Assembly: GCA_030849075.1 (NCBI GenBank)
Contig: JASAOO010003528.1
Location: 29,870 to 93,869 of the forward strand
Length of the DNA stretch: 64,000 nucleotides
Direction: 5' to 3'
Origin: Zelonia costaricensis
Lineage: Eukaryota; Euglenozoa; Kinetoplastea; Trypanosomatida; Trypanosomatidae
The translations under genes were made by a program, and so were the position numbers. Within the stretch, counting starts at the first letter, position 1, and each line of letters opens with the position of its first letter. The notes below the pieces were generated by a model. The model did no database searches, was not told the DNA's origin, and saw nothing but the letters and a program-made list of their open reading frames with translations. Shown piece by piece: positions 20,033 through 30,547 of the stretch.

Positions 20033-21988
20033 AGACGTGCTTCATAGTTCTTTTTTTCTCCCCTCCATCAGGTCTTGACGCCTCCTTTTCTTTCCCCTTT
20101 TTCGGCTTCACGCGTTGCGCGTGAAGGCACTTGCTGCATTTTGGTGTTTCCTGCATTTTCGGGAAGGGGCGCGGTTCTGCTGTGCTCAGAGCCGCGACCG
20201 TCGATTGCTCCACTTTTGAAGGGCGGATGAGCCAGGTCGGCTAGTGCTTTGCTGCTTTCCACTCGTAACGCTGGGGCACGCGCGGTTGACATTGCGCTCT
20301 CATTCGTGCACTCTTTCCGCATTCGCCGGCTGTGCGATCTCAGCGATGTACTGGGGAAGCGGTTGCTGATTTCAGATCGACCATTTCCGTTGTCCGAGCG
20401 AACCTCCTCGTCATTTTCTGCGTTATGTTGTTTTCTCTTTTTTTTCTTCATTCGTAGAGCGCATGTACAAAGTAGGCTCGTGCCTTGTGTTCTCATCACT
20501 AGTATACCCCTCTGGTGGGTGACACCAGATGTCTACTTTCTCATTTGCTCAAAAAGAGAAATTGAGGAAAATACACTTGGCAGCCCACGAGGCGGCGTGC
20601 CAGCGCGGCGAACTCCACTCGTCGCACCAGGAAAATAAGGAAGTTGGCGCAGACCGACGGCTCTTGCGGTAATTGTCTTTTTCCCCGAGAAATCTCCGGC
20701 CATGCGCGCGCAGCAACAAAAAACAAGAGGAACGGAAGTGATATCTTTTGAGGTCTCGACCACCGGAAAGGCAAAGAGGTGTCGCGACGTAGGGCGTGCC
20801 ATGCAAGATCGTTTTCCCACGTGTGCACGATGCAGTCAGTGTGAGGATTTCCGACATTTGGGCAGTTTATGCGGAGGTATCGCGCGAGGTTGCAGCGCTG
20901 AGGCGGTGTCGCTGGAAATGCCTCATTTTCGCATTCCGCGACTCAAAGAGCAGCTGTCTACCTCACACGCCGCGGTTACGCTTCGAAACGCGACGCTTTG
21001 CAAATGATGCGTTTGAACTCCTGACTGCCAACCCGCTCACCCTCCTCTTCCTCGCTCACCTCTTCTGATTTGTGCTGAGACAAATCCACTCGACCGCACT
21101 TGCTGTGCTCCAGGAATCACGCAGAAACAACTCACACCTGCAAACGCAACCCCCCGCTGTCACGCTGCCACCGTCACCTATTTGTTTCAGTAGAAGCAGA
21201 GATGTTTTTTCGCACTGCCCCTCCCTCGCTTCGCGGAGTGCTGAGAAGGACAAGCACACGTCACGAGGCTCGGTGCGAGGAGGTTTCCCCCTTGGGACGC
21301 CATTGTGATGTTCTCTGAGTCGTGCGAGGAATTAAGTCGAGGGCATTCACGCTGCGTCTTCGTGAAAGCAGAGACGTCTGAGTCCGCTTGAGCGTGCTGA
21401 CTAGCAAAAGGGGGCATTAGGAGCGCTGGTGTCACGGAACGTGAGACGCGGCGCGGCGACCGTCCCCGCTAGAATCACATGGTCACTGGAGCTAACTGGT
21501 ATGCCGTGTTTCCGCGCGCAGGGACTCGTGCTGCGCTATTTGCCAGTCGGTTTGCGATGACTGCGCTTTTTTTTTTCTGTTGCCCCCGAGCCACTCCTGA
21601 ACTCCGGCGCTGCACCCGCAGTGCACACGCCAGAGTTTTGCAACAAAAAGCAAAACAGTGAGAGCTGTGAAATGAGCGGCTTGGTGCCGTGGACTGAGCC
21701 GAATTGCTCCTTAGGTACTAAGCTCTGGCGGCTTCTCCACACTGCACCGTCTGGAAAGCACCGGGCCAGGAGGTGACACCGTGGAGGAAACACGGTGGCC
21801 TGCTATTTGTCTGGTGTCGCGTGCCGCCGGCGAAGGTGAGTGGCGTACACACGTGCGCGCGAATGCAGTAACACACGTACACACAGCCACGCGTACTCGA
21901 ACGATGCTTCTGCTGTTTTCGTCTTGCTGTCCACCGGGGTCTCTCTTAACACAGTATCGCGATCTGTGGAGGCTTATGAAGGTGACCC
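20033..21988. other. 2.0-kb spacer, largely non-repetitive
   Basis: 3' UTR of META2 and leader of the next gene. It starts with a T/C-rich stretch but from about 20150 to 21750 is mixed, non-microsatellite sequence with no credible gene, unlike most other spacers in the window. It might contain degenerate retroposon sequence; I could not confirm this. The likely acceptor for the next gene is the AG at 21953-21954 after a CT-rich tract. Confidence 0.5.
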
Positions 21989-23584
21989 ATGAGAAACAGA
22001 CCTCACAATAGGGACGCGCACGCGTCGCCGACTTCTGGCGAGCTGGCTGCCGAGATGTTCATAGCCGAGGCTACGGACATCCGCGACCTCCTTTCACACT
22101 ACCAAGCCAGTGCAGCGCAGCTGAAAGAGGAACTTGGCGCCTTTGTGCACCGTGAAATCGATGAGCAGGCGAAATTCGCACATCTGCGCGCCGCAGTTAA
22201 CCAGGCTGAGCTGCGCTCTTTGCGCGACGCGCGTTTTTTAGAGTACATCTCGCGGCAGGAGGCAGAGAAGAGGGAGATGTTACAACAAGAATCCGTGTCG
22301 AGTGCGGCTGTGCGCGACGTAGACGAGGTTCTAGCAACCCCGTGCTGGTGGCAGTGCATGAAAGGCGACGGCTCCTCGGCTCTTGGCGAGTGGGCACCCG
22401 ATGCGGCGCTGTCACTTGCGGCGTTCAAAAACATGACCGAGACATGGCTTGGGTGGAGGCAGGAGAACAAGGCTGCGGAAGCGGATGTGGACAAAGCGGT
22501 AGCGGCGGTGTACCCGGAAAACGGCGAGAACGATGCGTACAGCTGCTTTGGCAACGGCGCTGTTTTTGGAGGGCACATCGAGGGGGATAGCGCGGCTTTG
22601 GAGCGTCTGGAGTCAGTGTCTTCACAAATGATCGATGCTGCCAACGAGCCAGTGGGTGGCGAGGACCACGGCGTCGCTGTGGCTCTGGACAGTTACTCTT
22701 CAGCTTTGGCATCGGCCGTGGCCATGACTCGCTCCCGCTTCCGCGGTGTGATGAGCTTGTTTGCCTCGAGTGCGGCCGGCGGCAACGAGCGGTGCCGACT
22801 TGCTCTCAATGGCGACGCCTGGGATACGCTCGTGTTCGTGCGGCCAGAGCGGCTGCAGCACACAGTTATGCTGCGAGGCTTCTTTTTCCGTGGCCAGCTC
22901 GCGCTTGTGGAGCAGCTCGGCGCAGAGGTGGACATGACACCGCTCTTCTTCTACGACGATGGGGACGTAACGGAGCGAGAGGCTCACCGGCAGCACGTGC
23001 ACTGCTTCATCGCTCAAACGCTCACGTCCTTGCACGACTCTGTACGGCACGCTATCGGCGGCGCCGAGCAGTCAAGCCACATGTTCCTGCCAACGAATGT
23101 GGCACTCACCGTTGCCATTCGAATTACGCGGTCCTGCAGCGCTGCCGCTGGTGGCGTACTGCTCGACATCCACCCGGTGACGCCCCAGCTACCCTTCGAT
23201 GGACAGGTGTCGTGGATGGATGTCTGCACTGTGGGGCGGCAGAATGCGGCCTCAGCGACGAGCTCGGGCACCACGACGGACGGCGGAAGCGAGGGCGCGG
23301 AAGTGCGTTTCTGCCTGACGCACTTGCCGGTCGCCGCATTGCAGCCATGTGACACGCTCAGTCGCCGCATTTTTCCAGTGCTCAACGCGCATCTGCGGCG
23401 GCAACCCAGCCTGCTGCAAAGCACAGCTCTCGCAGCCGAAGGTGAAAGCGAGCCGGCTCCTGCAAGTCGTGACGCCGCCCACTCTGCGTGGCCCCCAAGT
23501 TCGGTGACTGCGCTGTGCTTCGGTGCTGCGGCATGCTTGGTGGTTGCCCTGTACGGCGCTGCTCGCGGGCGGCGCTTGATGTAG
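21989..23584 (+). CDS. Tail-anchored coiled-coil protein, function unknown
   Basis: 531 residues from the ATG at 21989; an in-frame ATG at codon 23 is an alternative start. Residues 25-105 are strongly helical and charged, with repeated Glu/Lys/Arg and Leu spacing suggesting a coiled coil. Residues 250-420 look globular, with alternating hydrophobic strands. The last 25 residues contain one hydrophobic segment (about 507-525: VTALCFGAAACLVVALYGAA) followed by a short basic end GRRLM, the layout of a tail-anchored membrane protein facing the cytosol. No known domain is recognised. A CT-rich tract and AG at 21953-21954 predict a 34-nt leader. Codon use is less GC-extreme than that of BRR2 or the formin. 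It interrupts the META gene cluster without visible similarity to META proteins. Confidence 0.82.
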   Translation: MRNRPHNRDAHASPTSGELAAEMFIAEATDIRDLLSHYQASAAQLKEELGAFVHREIDEQAKFAHLRAAVNQAELRSLRDARFLEYISRQEAEKREMLQQESVSSAAVRDVDEVLATPCWWQCMKGDGSSALGEWAPDAALSLAAFKNMTETWLGWRQENKAAEADVDKAVAAVYPENGENDAYSCFGNGAVFGGHIEGDSAALERLESVSSQMIDAANEPVGGEDHGVAVALDSYSSALASAVAMTRSRFRGVMSLFASSAAGGNERCRLALNGDAWDTLVFVRPERLQHTVMLRGFFFRGQLALVEQLGAEVDMTPLFFYDDGDVTEREAHRQHVHCFIAQTLTSLHDSVRHAIGGAEQSSHMFLPTNVALTVAIRITRSCSAAAGGVLLDIHPVTPQLPFDGQVSWMDVCTVGRQNAASATSSGTTTDGGSEGAEVRFCLTHLPVAALQPCDTLSRRIFPVLNAHLRRQPSLLQSTALAAEGESEPAPASRDAAHSAWPPSSVTALCFGAAACLVVALYGAARGRRLM

Positions 23585-24269
23585 GGCCCCCCGCTTTTCC
23601 GTTTTGGGAGCGAGCGCCTCTGGGCCCGTACTCTTAGTGGTGGAAAAGCGCCGGTGGTCACTTTTGCGTCATGGTCCACTGCGCGACGGCGTTGCGCCGC
23701 AGTTTGTGCTTCACCCGCCACACAGGCGACTCCTGGACGCTGCTTCTCGGCCGCCGAAGGGTTTTTGCTTTCTTCTTGCCAGTCCCGGTGCTGGCTTGTA
23801 CAGGTACTCCTTCACTGTTTTGCACACCCTCCCTCTGACCTCCTGGCGAATCACATCGGCTCTCTTGGAAAGACGCAAACGCACCTCTCGGAGCGCGCCG
23901 TTGAGGCGCGGCACACCCTCCGGCTCGTCGTGCCCGGCAGACACGCATCAACTGGCGTGTCCTCCTGTGCACGGCGCGATTCACATTGTGCAGCCGCAAC
24001 TGTACTGTGACGCGCCTCCTCTTGCTCGTTTTACGCCGCACGAGACTCCGATTCCTCCTGACACGCTCCCGCTTCTGTGCTCCGTCACGTTTCCCGATCC
24101 CTTTACAACAACAACAATGCCGCCCCTCTCGCCGCTGCCGCTCACGTTGCGCAGCACACCCGCGTTTCACCCACCCACGCACACGGCCTTCTGCGTTCTC
24201 TTTGCGCCGCACCACAAGCCACCAACGCCAACACTCTCCTCCTTCTTCCCCCGCTCCCCTGCTTGCAAA
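23585..24269. other. Spacer upstream of first META1-type gene
   Basis: 3' UTR of the tail-anchored protein gene and leader of the next. Pyrimidine-rich from about 23990; a plausible acceptor AG is at 24217-24218. The coding frame of the next gene is open across this spacer (from 23604), but the translation is not protein-like. Confidence 0.6.
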
Positions 24270-24638
24270 ATGCTCGCTGTCACCGAGCCTGCTCAGCTCG
24301 TGGGTGAGTACACCCTCACGAAGGTGAATGGCCAGGCGCCTGGCACCCCCGCCCCGGTCGTTCTGAAGATCACTGCCGATCCGAACAGTAAGGAGCGCGT
24401 GAAGGTGGAGACGCGCGTGGCAAACATGTTCAACGGCTTCCTCGAGGTTCGTGATGGCAAGGTCAAGGGCATGGTTGGCTCCACGCGCATGATGGGCAAC
24501 CCAGCGCAGCGAGAGGTGGAGCGTGTCCTCAACTCTGGCTTTCTCGACGGCATGGGGGTGGCTCGCGGCGCGGAGGGCATGAAGATGACGTGCGCCTCGG
24601 GCACGCTGGAGTGGAAGGTGTCTGCGCCCGCCGCGTAA
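24270..24638 (+). CDS. META-domain protein, META1-type
   Basis: 122 residues (about 13 kDa) from the ATG at 24270, forming a single META domain. It starts MLAVTEPAQLVGEYTLTKVN, contains the VANMFNGF element near residue 55, the STRMMG signature near residue 74, a helix rich in Arg/Glu/Val, and ends with the strand TLEWKVSAPAA. META-fold proteins are small beta-rich domains also found in bacterial HslJ. In Leishmania META1 is up-regulated in infective metacyclic promastigotes and has been connected with secretion and virulence. This copy resembles the downstream gene at 26195 and domain 3 of META2. Which of the two small genes is the orthologue of META1 cannot be settled from memory; this one is slightly larger. 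The predicted leader is about 51 nt. Confidence 0.85.
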   Translation: MLAVTEPAQLVGEYTLTKVNGQAPGTPAPVVLKITADPNSKERVKVETRVANMFNGFLEVRDGKVKGMVGSTRMMGNPAQREVERVLNSGFLDGMGVARGAEGMKMTCASGTLEWKVSAPAA

Positions 24639-26194
24639 ACGGATATGCACAAGGACGTGTACAAGGAGATGCGGTGCAGCCCAGCTGCGTGCACACATCC
24701 TCGGTGCGGGGGCTGGCGCACTGGTTCCGCGATCAGCGCGCATCGAGTGTGCGCGTTTGTCTTTCTTTTTTTCGCCTCGCCACGTCACGCTGACGCGACG
24801 CTTTGCCTTTCGCGCCGCACCTCGGACACGTTGCCGCGTGAAGGCGGTGTGGCGAGCAGGATCGAACGCTGTTTCCGCTTTGGAGGGTTTGGGCTTCGCT
24901 TCCACACGAGGAGAGACGCGTCCACACGGAGGCGAGAGGTTGAGCCTGCAGTGGCGCGCGCTCGCTGCGTCTGCACAGCTTGTCTCCGCCGTGTGTCCTC
25001 TCCTTCACCCCTTGACGCCCCCTCCCCCTCCCCCGTGTTCTGCCTTCATGCGTTCCTCGCCCCGCCCGCCCTGTCTGCTGGCATCGCGCCGGCGCAGTGA
25101 CGTCGGCCCGCCGGCTCCTCCCCCGTTTCCCCCTTCTGTTCCCCGTTCAAATAGTCTCCTTTTTTTCTTCTCGTGCCCCGTTGAGGACACACGTGCCGAG
25201 CGTGCGCGCTGCGTGCCCCACCACATGTGCGTCAAATCTGCTTTCCCGTTTCGATGGTCGGTGACTGCCGTCAAAAAAGGAAATAAAACAGTGCACCCGT
25301 CGACGTTCTTTTTCCCTCTTGCCGCATTCCCCCCCCCCCCCATGCGATGGGCCTGTCGTAGTCCGATTGCGACCGCACTGCCGCCCTGCGTGTTTGCGTG
25401 TGGGTTTGTGTGTGTGTGTGTGCGCGCATCTGCTTCCCTTCTCTTCTGCGTGCTTCCTCTCCCTCGAAGTGTTCTCTTTTTTGCTCCCTCCTCCCTGTCC
25501 CTGTGAGCCGCTCAAACGCTGGCAGAGGGGGCTGCGGTAGGTGGCGACGGCTGTTGGGGTGGTGTTGTGAGAGACGCCCCCCCCCCCCCCCCGATAGAGT
25601 AGGATGGCGTGCGATGGCCTTTCCTCACCCTCCCCACACACCCAGTCGCCGCGACCCAGCAACCCTTGACATGCGCAGTGCGATGTGCTGCGTGGGGGCC
25701 ACGCACGAGGAAAAGCGAAGTGGTAAGAGGTCTACCGGCCGAGACGGCGACTCTCGGCGACCGCGTGTGGCTCCTACGCGCCCAAGGGGAGAGAGAAGCA
25801 CTTGACGTTCACGGCCCCCACAGCTTGTCGTGCGCGGTGCCTGTTCCCCCCTTCCCCCCTTTGTGTATCCCTTGGCAGGGGGCACGCGGCCCCAAGTTAT
25901 TCCGCGTGACTGTTTCGCTGTACGTCCCGCCTCGACTTGTTTCCCGTACTCTCCCCCCCTTTTGGCCCCAACCGTCCTCCTGCCATCTCGTCGTGCCGTT
26001 CACCATACGCGTGGATAAAGAAGATTCCGCCGGCGACCTCGCTACACGCTCCCACTCACCCACCCACACAACCTTGCCCCCCTCCTCCCTCCTCTAGTTC
26101 ACTTGCGCTTTCAACCAGCGACCACGAGTTAGACGTCAACAGCAGTGTGCTTTCCTCTCCTCCGTCTCTGTCAAGTGCAGCCTTGCCCAAGAGA
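24639..26194. other. 1.6-kb spacer between the two small META genes
   Basis: Pyrimidine-rich 3' UTR and leader sequence with a TG microsatellite (25407-25422), a C-run near 25330 and a 16-C run (25577-25592). The acceptor for the downstream gene is at 26096-26097. No gene is seen. Confidence 0.6.
26071..26097 (+). promoter_or_regulatory. Predicted spliced-leader acceptor for META1
   Basis: An almost pure C/T tract (about 26072-26095) ends in TAG at 26095-26097, the first AG after the tract, giving a leader of 97 nt. It is one of the clearest acceptors in the window. Confidence 0.7.
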
Positions 26195-26533
26195 ATGAAA
26201 ATGAGCCAGATCCTCGGCAAGTACACGGTTGAATCCGTCGACCGCAAGGCGACTGCGGCGAAGGCGTCCATCGAGTTCAGCGATGGCGAAGCCGAGAACT
26301 TCGTCCGCATCCACGCAAAGGTGGCCAACATCATGAACGGTCGCCTGAAGAAGGAGGGCAACAAGCTCTCCGGTCACCTCATATCCACGATGATGATGGG
26401 CAGTGAGGCGCAGATGGCGATCGAGGACACGCTGAGCCAGGCGCTCTCGGAGGGTGTCACGTTCACGATCGCGGACGGGAGAAAGATCACGCTACAGTCG
26501 AGCTCGCATACCATCGTCCTCGTGCCCCAGTAG
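26195..26533 (+). CDS. META1: META-domain protein, probable META1
   Basis: 112 residues (about 12 kDa) from the ATG at 26195; a second Met at codon 3 (MSQILG..) could also be used. Single META domain: GKYTVESVD strand near the N-terminus, VANIMNGRL around residue 45, the STMMMG signature (where the other copies have STRMMG) near residue 65, and a final hydrophobic strand TIVLVPQ. Size and domain content fit META1, the small metacyclic-stage protein of Leishmania; the symbol is tentative because the gene at 24270 is of the same type. No signal peptide or membrane segment. A strong acceptor lies 97 nt upstream. META2, the two small META genes and one unrelated gene together span 7.8 kb of the same transcription unit, suggesting tandem duplication followed by divergence. 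Confidence 0.85.
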   Translation: MKMSQILGKYTVESVDRKATAAKASIEFSDGEAENFVRIHAKVANIMNGRLKKEGNKLSGHLISTMMMGSEAQMAIEDTLSQALSEGVTFTIADGRKITLQSSSHTIVLVPQ

Positions 26534-27951
26534 AGACCGTGAGGCAGCGAGACGACGAGCGGTGCCTCCGTTGCCGCCGCCGCCGTCGTTCGTTTTTCCT
26601 TTACCTTCTTCCCTTTTCTGTTTTGTTTCACCTCGTTCTGTCTTTCCCTCGTGCGCTCGTGTTCTCGTCATCACGCGTTTGTCTTCTCGTGCTTTCCTGC
26701 CGTTCTCGTGTGCACGCTTTTTTTTTTTTCTTCTTCCTCTCTGCATCGTCCTCCTTCGTCCGGCGTGCGTGTGCGCGTTCGGGAGTGCCATGCGTGACCC
26801 ACCTCCCTTCTCTCTCCCCCGCACGCTCTGATGAGCGGACTTCCTACAGAAAGAGAAAACCTCCAATAACAGAGGAGTGTATATATGTGAAGCGACGCTC
26901 ATGCGGAGGCTTAGCCAGTCGCTACGGTGACATCAAAACTGAATGCAGGGGGAGAAGAGCCGCGATCGCGCTTGCTGGCGTCACACCGTACTGTTTTCCT
27001 TTTTTTTCCTTTTGTGTCTTCCGCGCTGCCGAGCTCTCCAGCCGCTCTTCGCTCGTGCTTTCCGCTTTTCTTGTGACGCCGCGAGTACACGCGGACGGAG
27101 CTGAGGAAAGGAAGGAGGCAAAGGGCGTGGCGACATCTCGAGACTCGCGTCCGCACTACGTAGAGCGATGCGCGTGTCTGTGCGCTCCTTCCTATTCCCA
27201 CCACAACGAACCACAAAGTAGTAGACACACCGTCAAGCGACTGCACACGCAGCCAGTGGAGGTGGAAGCTCCGAAGTGCGTCGAGCGGTGGTGAGAGGGA
27301 GAAGAGGGGTGATGCCGTGCGCGTATCTGTGTATGTTTCTGCCGGTCGTATTGACGTACAGGAACGTGATTGCCCCCCTCCCCTTGGCGCCTCGTATGCC
27401 TCGCGGTGTCCGCTTCGACGGTGGCGTTTGGATGCTCAGTGCGTACCGCGTGGTTCAGTGCGCGTCCCTTGCCTATGCCAAGTCTCTTCAAAGAAAGAAA
27501 ATAGGGACTGTGCAAGTCGCCTGAACGTGAAATGCCGCCTCAGCGCCTCCGCTCACTCTCTCTCTCTCTGTGCGTGTGTGTGTGCGTGTGTGCTTCACTC
27601 CACTTTCCCATCCCCGACTTCTGCGTCGTCTTCTGTCTTTTTACTCTCTCTCTTGCATTGCATCAATGCCGTACGCCCGTGTCCACACCAGAGGTCACGT
27701 CCACCGCCCGCTTACCCTCCCCCCCCCCGCCCCCTCCACCCGTTCCCGGAACACCAGAAGCCAGAGTAACGCGCACCCACACGCAGGCGATTTCTCGAGA
27801 CCGTCCCGAGGCCCGAGCTGCCCCCCCCCCCCCCCCACCCTCTCCCAACCAGACACACGCCACAGACTTGTGCGCGTAAGCCGCATTCTTCTTTCTTCTA
27901 CTTTGCCACCTTGACCATTCACGTGCTGCAGGCTCAGGTTCGCCTGCTACG
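26534..27951. other. Spacer downstream of META1
   Basis: T/C-rich 3' UTR with a T-run near 26719, then leader sequence containing CT repeats (about 27547-27561), TG units and a 16-C run (27821-27836). No gene is seen. Confidence 0.6.
27884..27931 (+). promoter_or_regulatory. Predicted spliced-leader acceptor for the DRC5-like gene
   Basis: A T/C-rich tract (27884-27912) is followed by CAG at 27929-27931, leaving a leader of about 20 nt before the ATG at 27952. Confidence 0.6.
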
Positions 27952-30138
27952 ATGCCGACCTCGACGTTGCGGTCGAAGCGGAATGTCGCGGCGGTGCCGC
28001 AGTCGCAGGTGGTGACGGAAAGTGAGTTCCACCAGACACGCATGCAAGAGCAGCTGCGCACCACTGCCATCAAGGACTTTGGCGCCACGGAGCAGCAGGT
28101 CGCGCCGTCGTACTTCACCGCCTCACTGCAGGAGCTGGCCGCGCAGCGGCTGGCGGACAGCTTTGCCGAGAACCCCCAGGTGGATGCACTGCGTGAAGAG
28201 CAGCCGGCACTGTACGCGATGGTGCTGGAGCGCCTGCCGACGCAGCCGGAGACGATGCTGCCCCTGCGCATCACCGTCCCGCGCATTGTGGATGAGAAGT
28301 ACTGGCAGCGCTGCTGCCTGGCCCGCTGGCCGCTCGGGCAGCTGTCGCGCATCACCAAGGGCGAGCGCCTCGAGAAGAAGGAGTACGGCTGGAAGCGGCT
28401 GTTCCTCGAGCAGGTGCTCAGCGACTTCCTCATGGCGCTCGGCAGCGGCAACGCAACCACCATGGGCGATGGCAGCCTGCTGCCACCTGGTGGCGCCGCT
28501 GCAGGGTTCCTCGCGTCGCTGGCGGGTCCGACGCTCTCGCCGCCGCACGGCCGGCAGGCAGTCGCGCAGGCGGCGGCCGCCGTGACGTGCACGCCCTTTG
28601 ACGCCGACGCGAGCCGTTTCCACCTCGGCCAGGACGACGACGCCGTGGCAGCGCTGCGCGAGCTGTGCGCCATCTGCCGGGACTTTGTGCACACTGTTGA
28701 CTTGCCGTGCCAGCTCGTGCACTTCCGCTTCTACGAGCACCTTTTCGCCCACGTGCCCGGCATCCTGTCCTTCCGCGTCTCCTTCGGCGTGGCCAACCGC
28801 GGCGTGCACGTTGGGGTGTCCGACATGATCGGCTTCCGTGACGAGGACGCGCTGCAGATCAACCAGCTCCTGCGGCACTACTCCGCACTGGAGTCGCTGC
28901 GGCTGCCGCTGAACCGCCTGGCCAACCGCCACGTTCACATGATGGCCGCCGGCCTAGTCAACTCGACGACGCTGCGGGTGCTGGACTTGTCACAGAACTC
29001 GCTGACCGACGCGGCCGTGGTGGACGCCGTGTCGCTGCTCCTGTGCCGGACCGACTTTCCGCTGGAAGAGCTCTACCTCGGCGACAACACGCTCGGCGAC
29101 GCGGCGGCTGCGGCCCTGGCCGAGGCCCTGCACTTCAACAAGACTCTCCGCGTCCTGCACCTGGAGCAGAACAACATCGGCGACGTTGCGGGCGGGGCGG
29201 TCCTCGTGCGTGCCCTGGCGGTACACCCCACCCTGGCGGACGTCCACCTCGGGTACAACGGACTCGGTGCCGCAACAGTGTCGGCGCTGGCAGAGGTGCT
29301 GCCGCAGCTCACCGAGCTGCGCGTGCTCTCCCTCGCCGGCAACACGCAGCTTGCCGGGCCGAAGGTGCCGCAGCTGCCGCTGCCCGGCATGTCCGGGGCA
29401 CCAACGGGCGCGACGGCGGCGCCTGGATCGTCCATGAGCGTGTCACGTGTTGCCGCGGGCACGACGCAGCAACCCAGCAGCTCCGCCGCGTCGCTGCCCT
29501 CGGAGGTGTCCATGACGCTGTCGGCCGCGTCGGTGCCGGTCAGCTCGAGCGTCCCGGGCGCTGCGGCGGACGGCATCGGCGCGTCCATGAGCACCTCCCC
29601 AGCTGGGGAGCCCGGTGCCTGCGCGACAGCTGCGCCGGATGCGGGGCAGAGCAGGGAAGAGGAGCCTGGCAAGGACGGCGACGGCGACGAGGCGGTCGCG
29701 GAGGATGACATGACGGCTGCGGCTATGGCGGAGGGGGACGCGTACCGCGACGCCGCCACCGCGCGACCGTCTGTGGCGACCGTGGCCGGTGAGGACACCG
29801 CAGCTGCTCTGCGCGCGCCGTCGCGGGTGGCGCAGAGGTCGAAGGGGGTGGCACACCACGTGGCGACTGTCGCGCCGCCGCCACCACCGGAGGCGGTGAC
29901 GACGGGTGGCGTGCTGCTGGCCCAGGCGGTCAACGCGAACACGTCGCTGGTGGAGCTCGACGTGCTTCACTGCGGGATGATGCCGCGCGAGGAGCAGGCC
30001 ATGATGCGGGTAGTCCAGGAGCGGGTGTACCAGCATCAGATGGACGTTGCCGCCTCCACCACGGAGGCCGAGCAGCGGCGTGCCCTGCAGCGCCGCGCTG
30101 AGGACCGCGTGGCGCGTATGACGGGCAGGACGTTCTAA
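27952..30138 (+). CDS. Leucine-rich-repeat protein, DRC5/TCTE1-like axonemal protein
   Basis: 728 residues from the ATG at 27952. The N-terminal 150 residues carry a TCTE1-type region: PALYAMVLERLP, LPLRITVPRIVDEKYW and KKEYGWKRLFLEQVL. A second helical region (about 225-300) precedes LRRs of the RNI/ribonuclease-inhibitor kind (about 306-470), with repeats such as TLRVLDLSQNSLTDAA and TLRVLHLEQNNIGD. This order matches TCTE1/DRC5, a subunit of the nexin-dynein regulatory complex of motile flagella, so the expected location is the flagellar axoneme. Residues about 475-655 are a Ser/Ala/Pro-rich disordered insert; a last LRR-like unit (LVELDVLHCGMM) and a helical tail follow. Family placement is from sequence memory; a generic LRR protein is the alternative. 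Confidence 0.85.
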   Translation: MPTSTLRSKRNVAAVPQSQVVTESEFHQTRMQEQLRTTAIKDFGATEQQVAPSYFTASLQELAAQRLADSFAENPQVDALREEQPALYAMVLERLPTQPETMLPLRITVPRIVDEKYWQRCCLARWPLGQLSRITKGERLEKKEYGWKRLFLEQVLSDFLMALGSGNATTMGDGSLLPPGGAAAGFLASLAGPTLSPPHGRQAVAQAAAAVTCTPFDADASRFHLGQDDDAVAALRELCAICRDFVHTVDLPCQLVHFRFYEHLFAHVPGILSFRVSFGVANRGVHVGVSDMIGFRDEDALQINQLLRHYSALESLRLPLNRLANRHVHMMAAGLVNSTTLRVLDLSQNSLTDAAVVDAVSLLLCRTDFPLEELYLGDNTLGDAAAAALAEALHFNKTLRVLHLEQNNIGDVAGGAVLVRALAVHPTLADVHLGYNGLGAATVSALAEVLPQLTELRVLSLAGNTQLAGPKVPQLPLPGMSGAPTGATAAPGSSMSVSRVAAGTTQQPSSSAASLPSEVSMTLSAASVPVSSSVPGAAADGIGASMSTSPAGEPGACATAAPDAGQSREEEPGKDGDGDEAVAEDDMTAAAMAEGDAYRDAATARPSVATVAGEDTAAALRAPSRVAQRSKGVAHHVATVAPPPPPEAVTTGGVLLAQAVNANTSLVELDVLHCGMMPREEQAMMRVVQERVYQHQMDVAASTTEAEQRRALQRRAEDRVARMTGRTF

Positions 30139-30547
30139 CGCAAACGCATGACTGCAGTGCGCCACGGCAACACCGCAGTGGAGAGGAGGTGAGAGCCTTC
30201 TACTTTCCCAACCTCGCTCGACGTCCACACACACACACTTACCCACAACCACGGGCACAGACAGCCGCGACGCGCACGAGCTTCTCCCGTTGTATCCTTT
30301 GCTGATGTAAAGTAGCGTAGTCGTGCGCTCCTCTTTTCCCCTTGCCTCGACCGCATCCTCACGTACCTCCCCCCCTCCTCCCCCCTCCACACGCGCCGCT
30401 CGCCGCCGCGGGGGGGGGGGCGGGGCGCGCGTTGTTATTGTTTTCACGTGTTCATGATCTGCTCAAGGCGCGCCACCGATGTACAGCACGACACCCCGCG
30501 AGCCACCACGAAAATGCGACGTGTTTTGAGAGAGGCGACGGGTTGGT

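Noticed and set aside
20249..20638. 129-codon frame after META2
   Set aside because: No recognisable domain and no acceptor immediately upstream; likely 3' UTR sequence.
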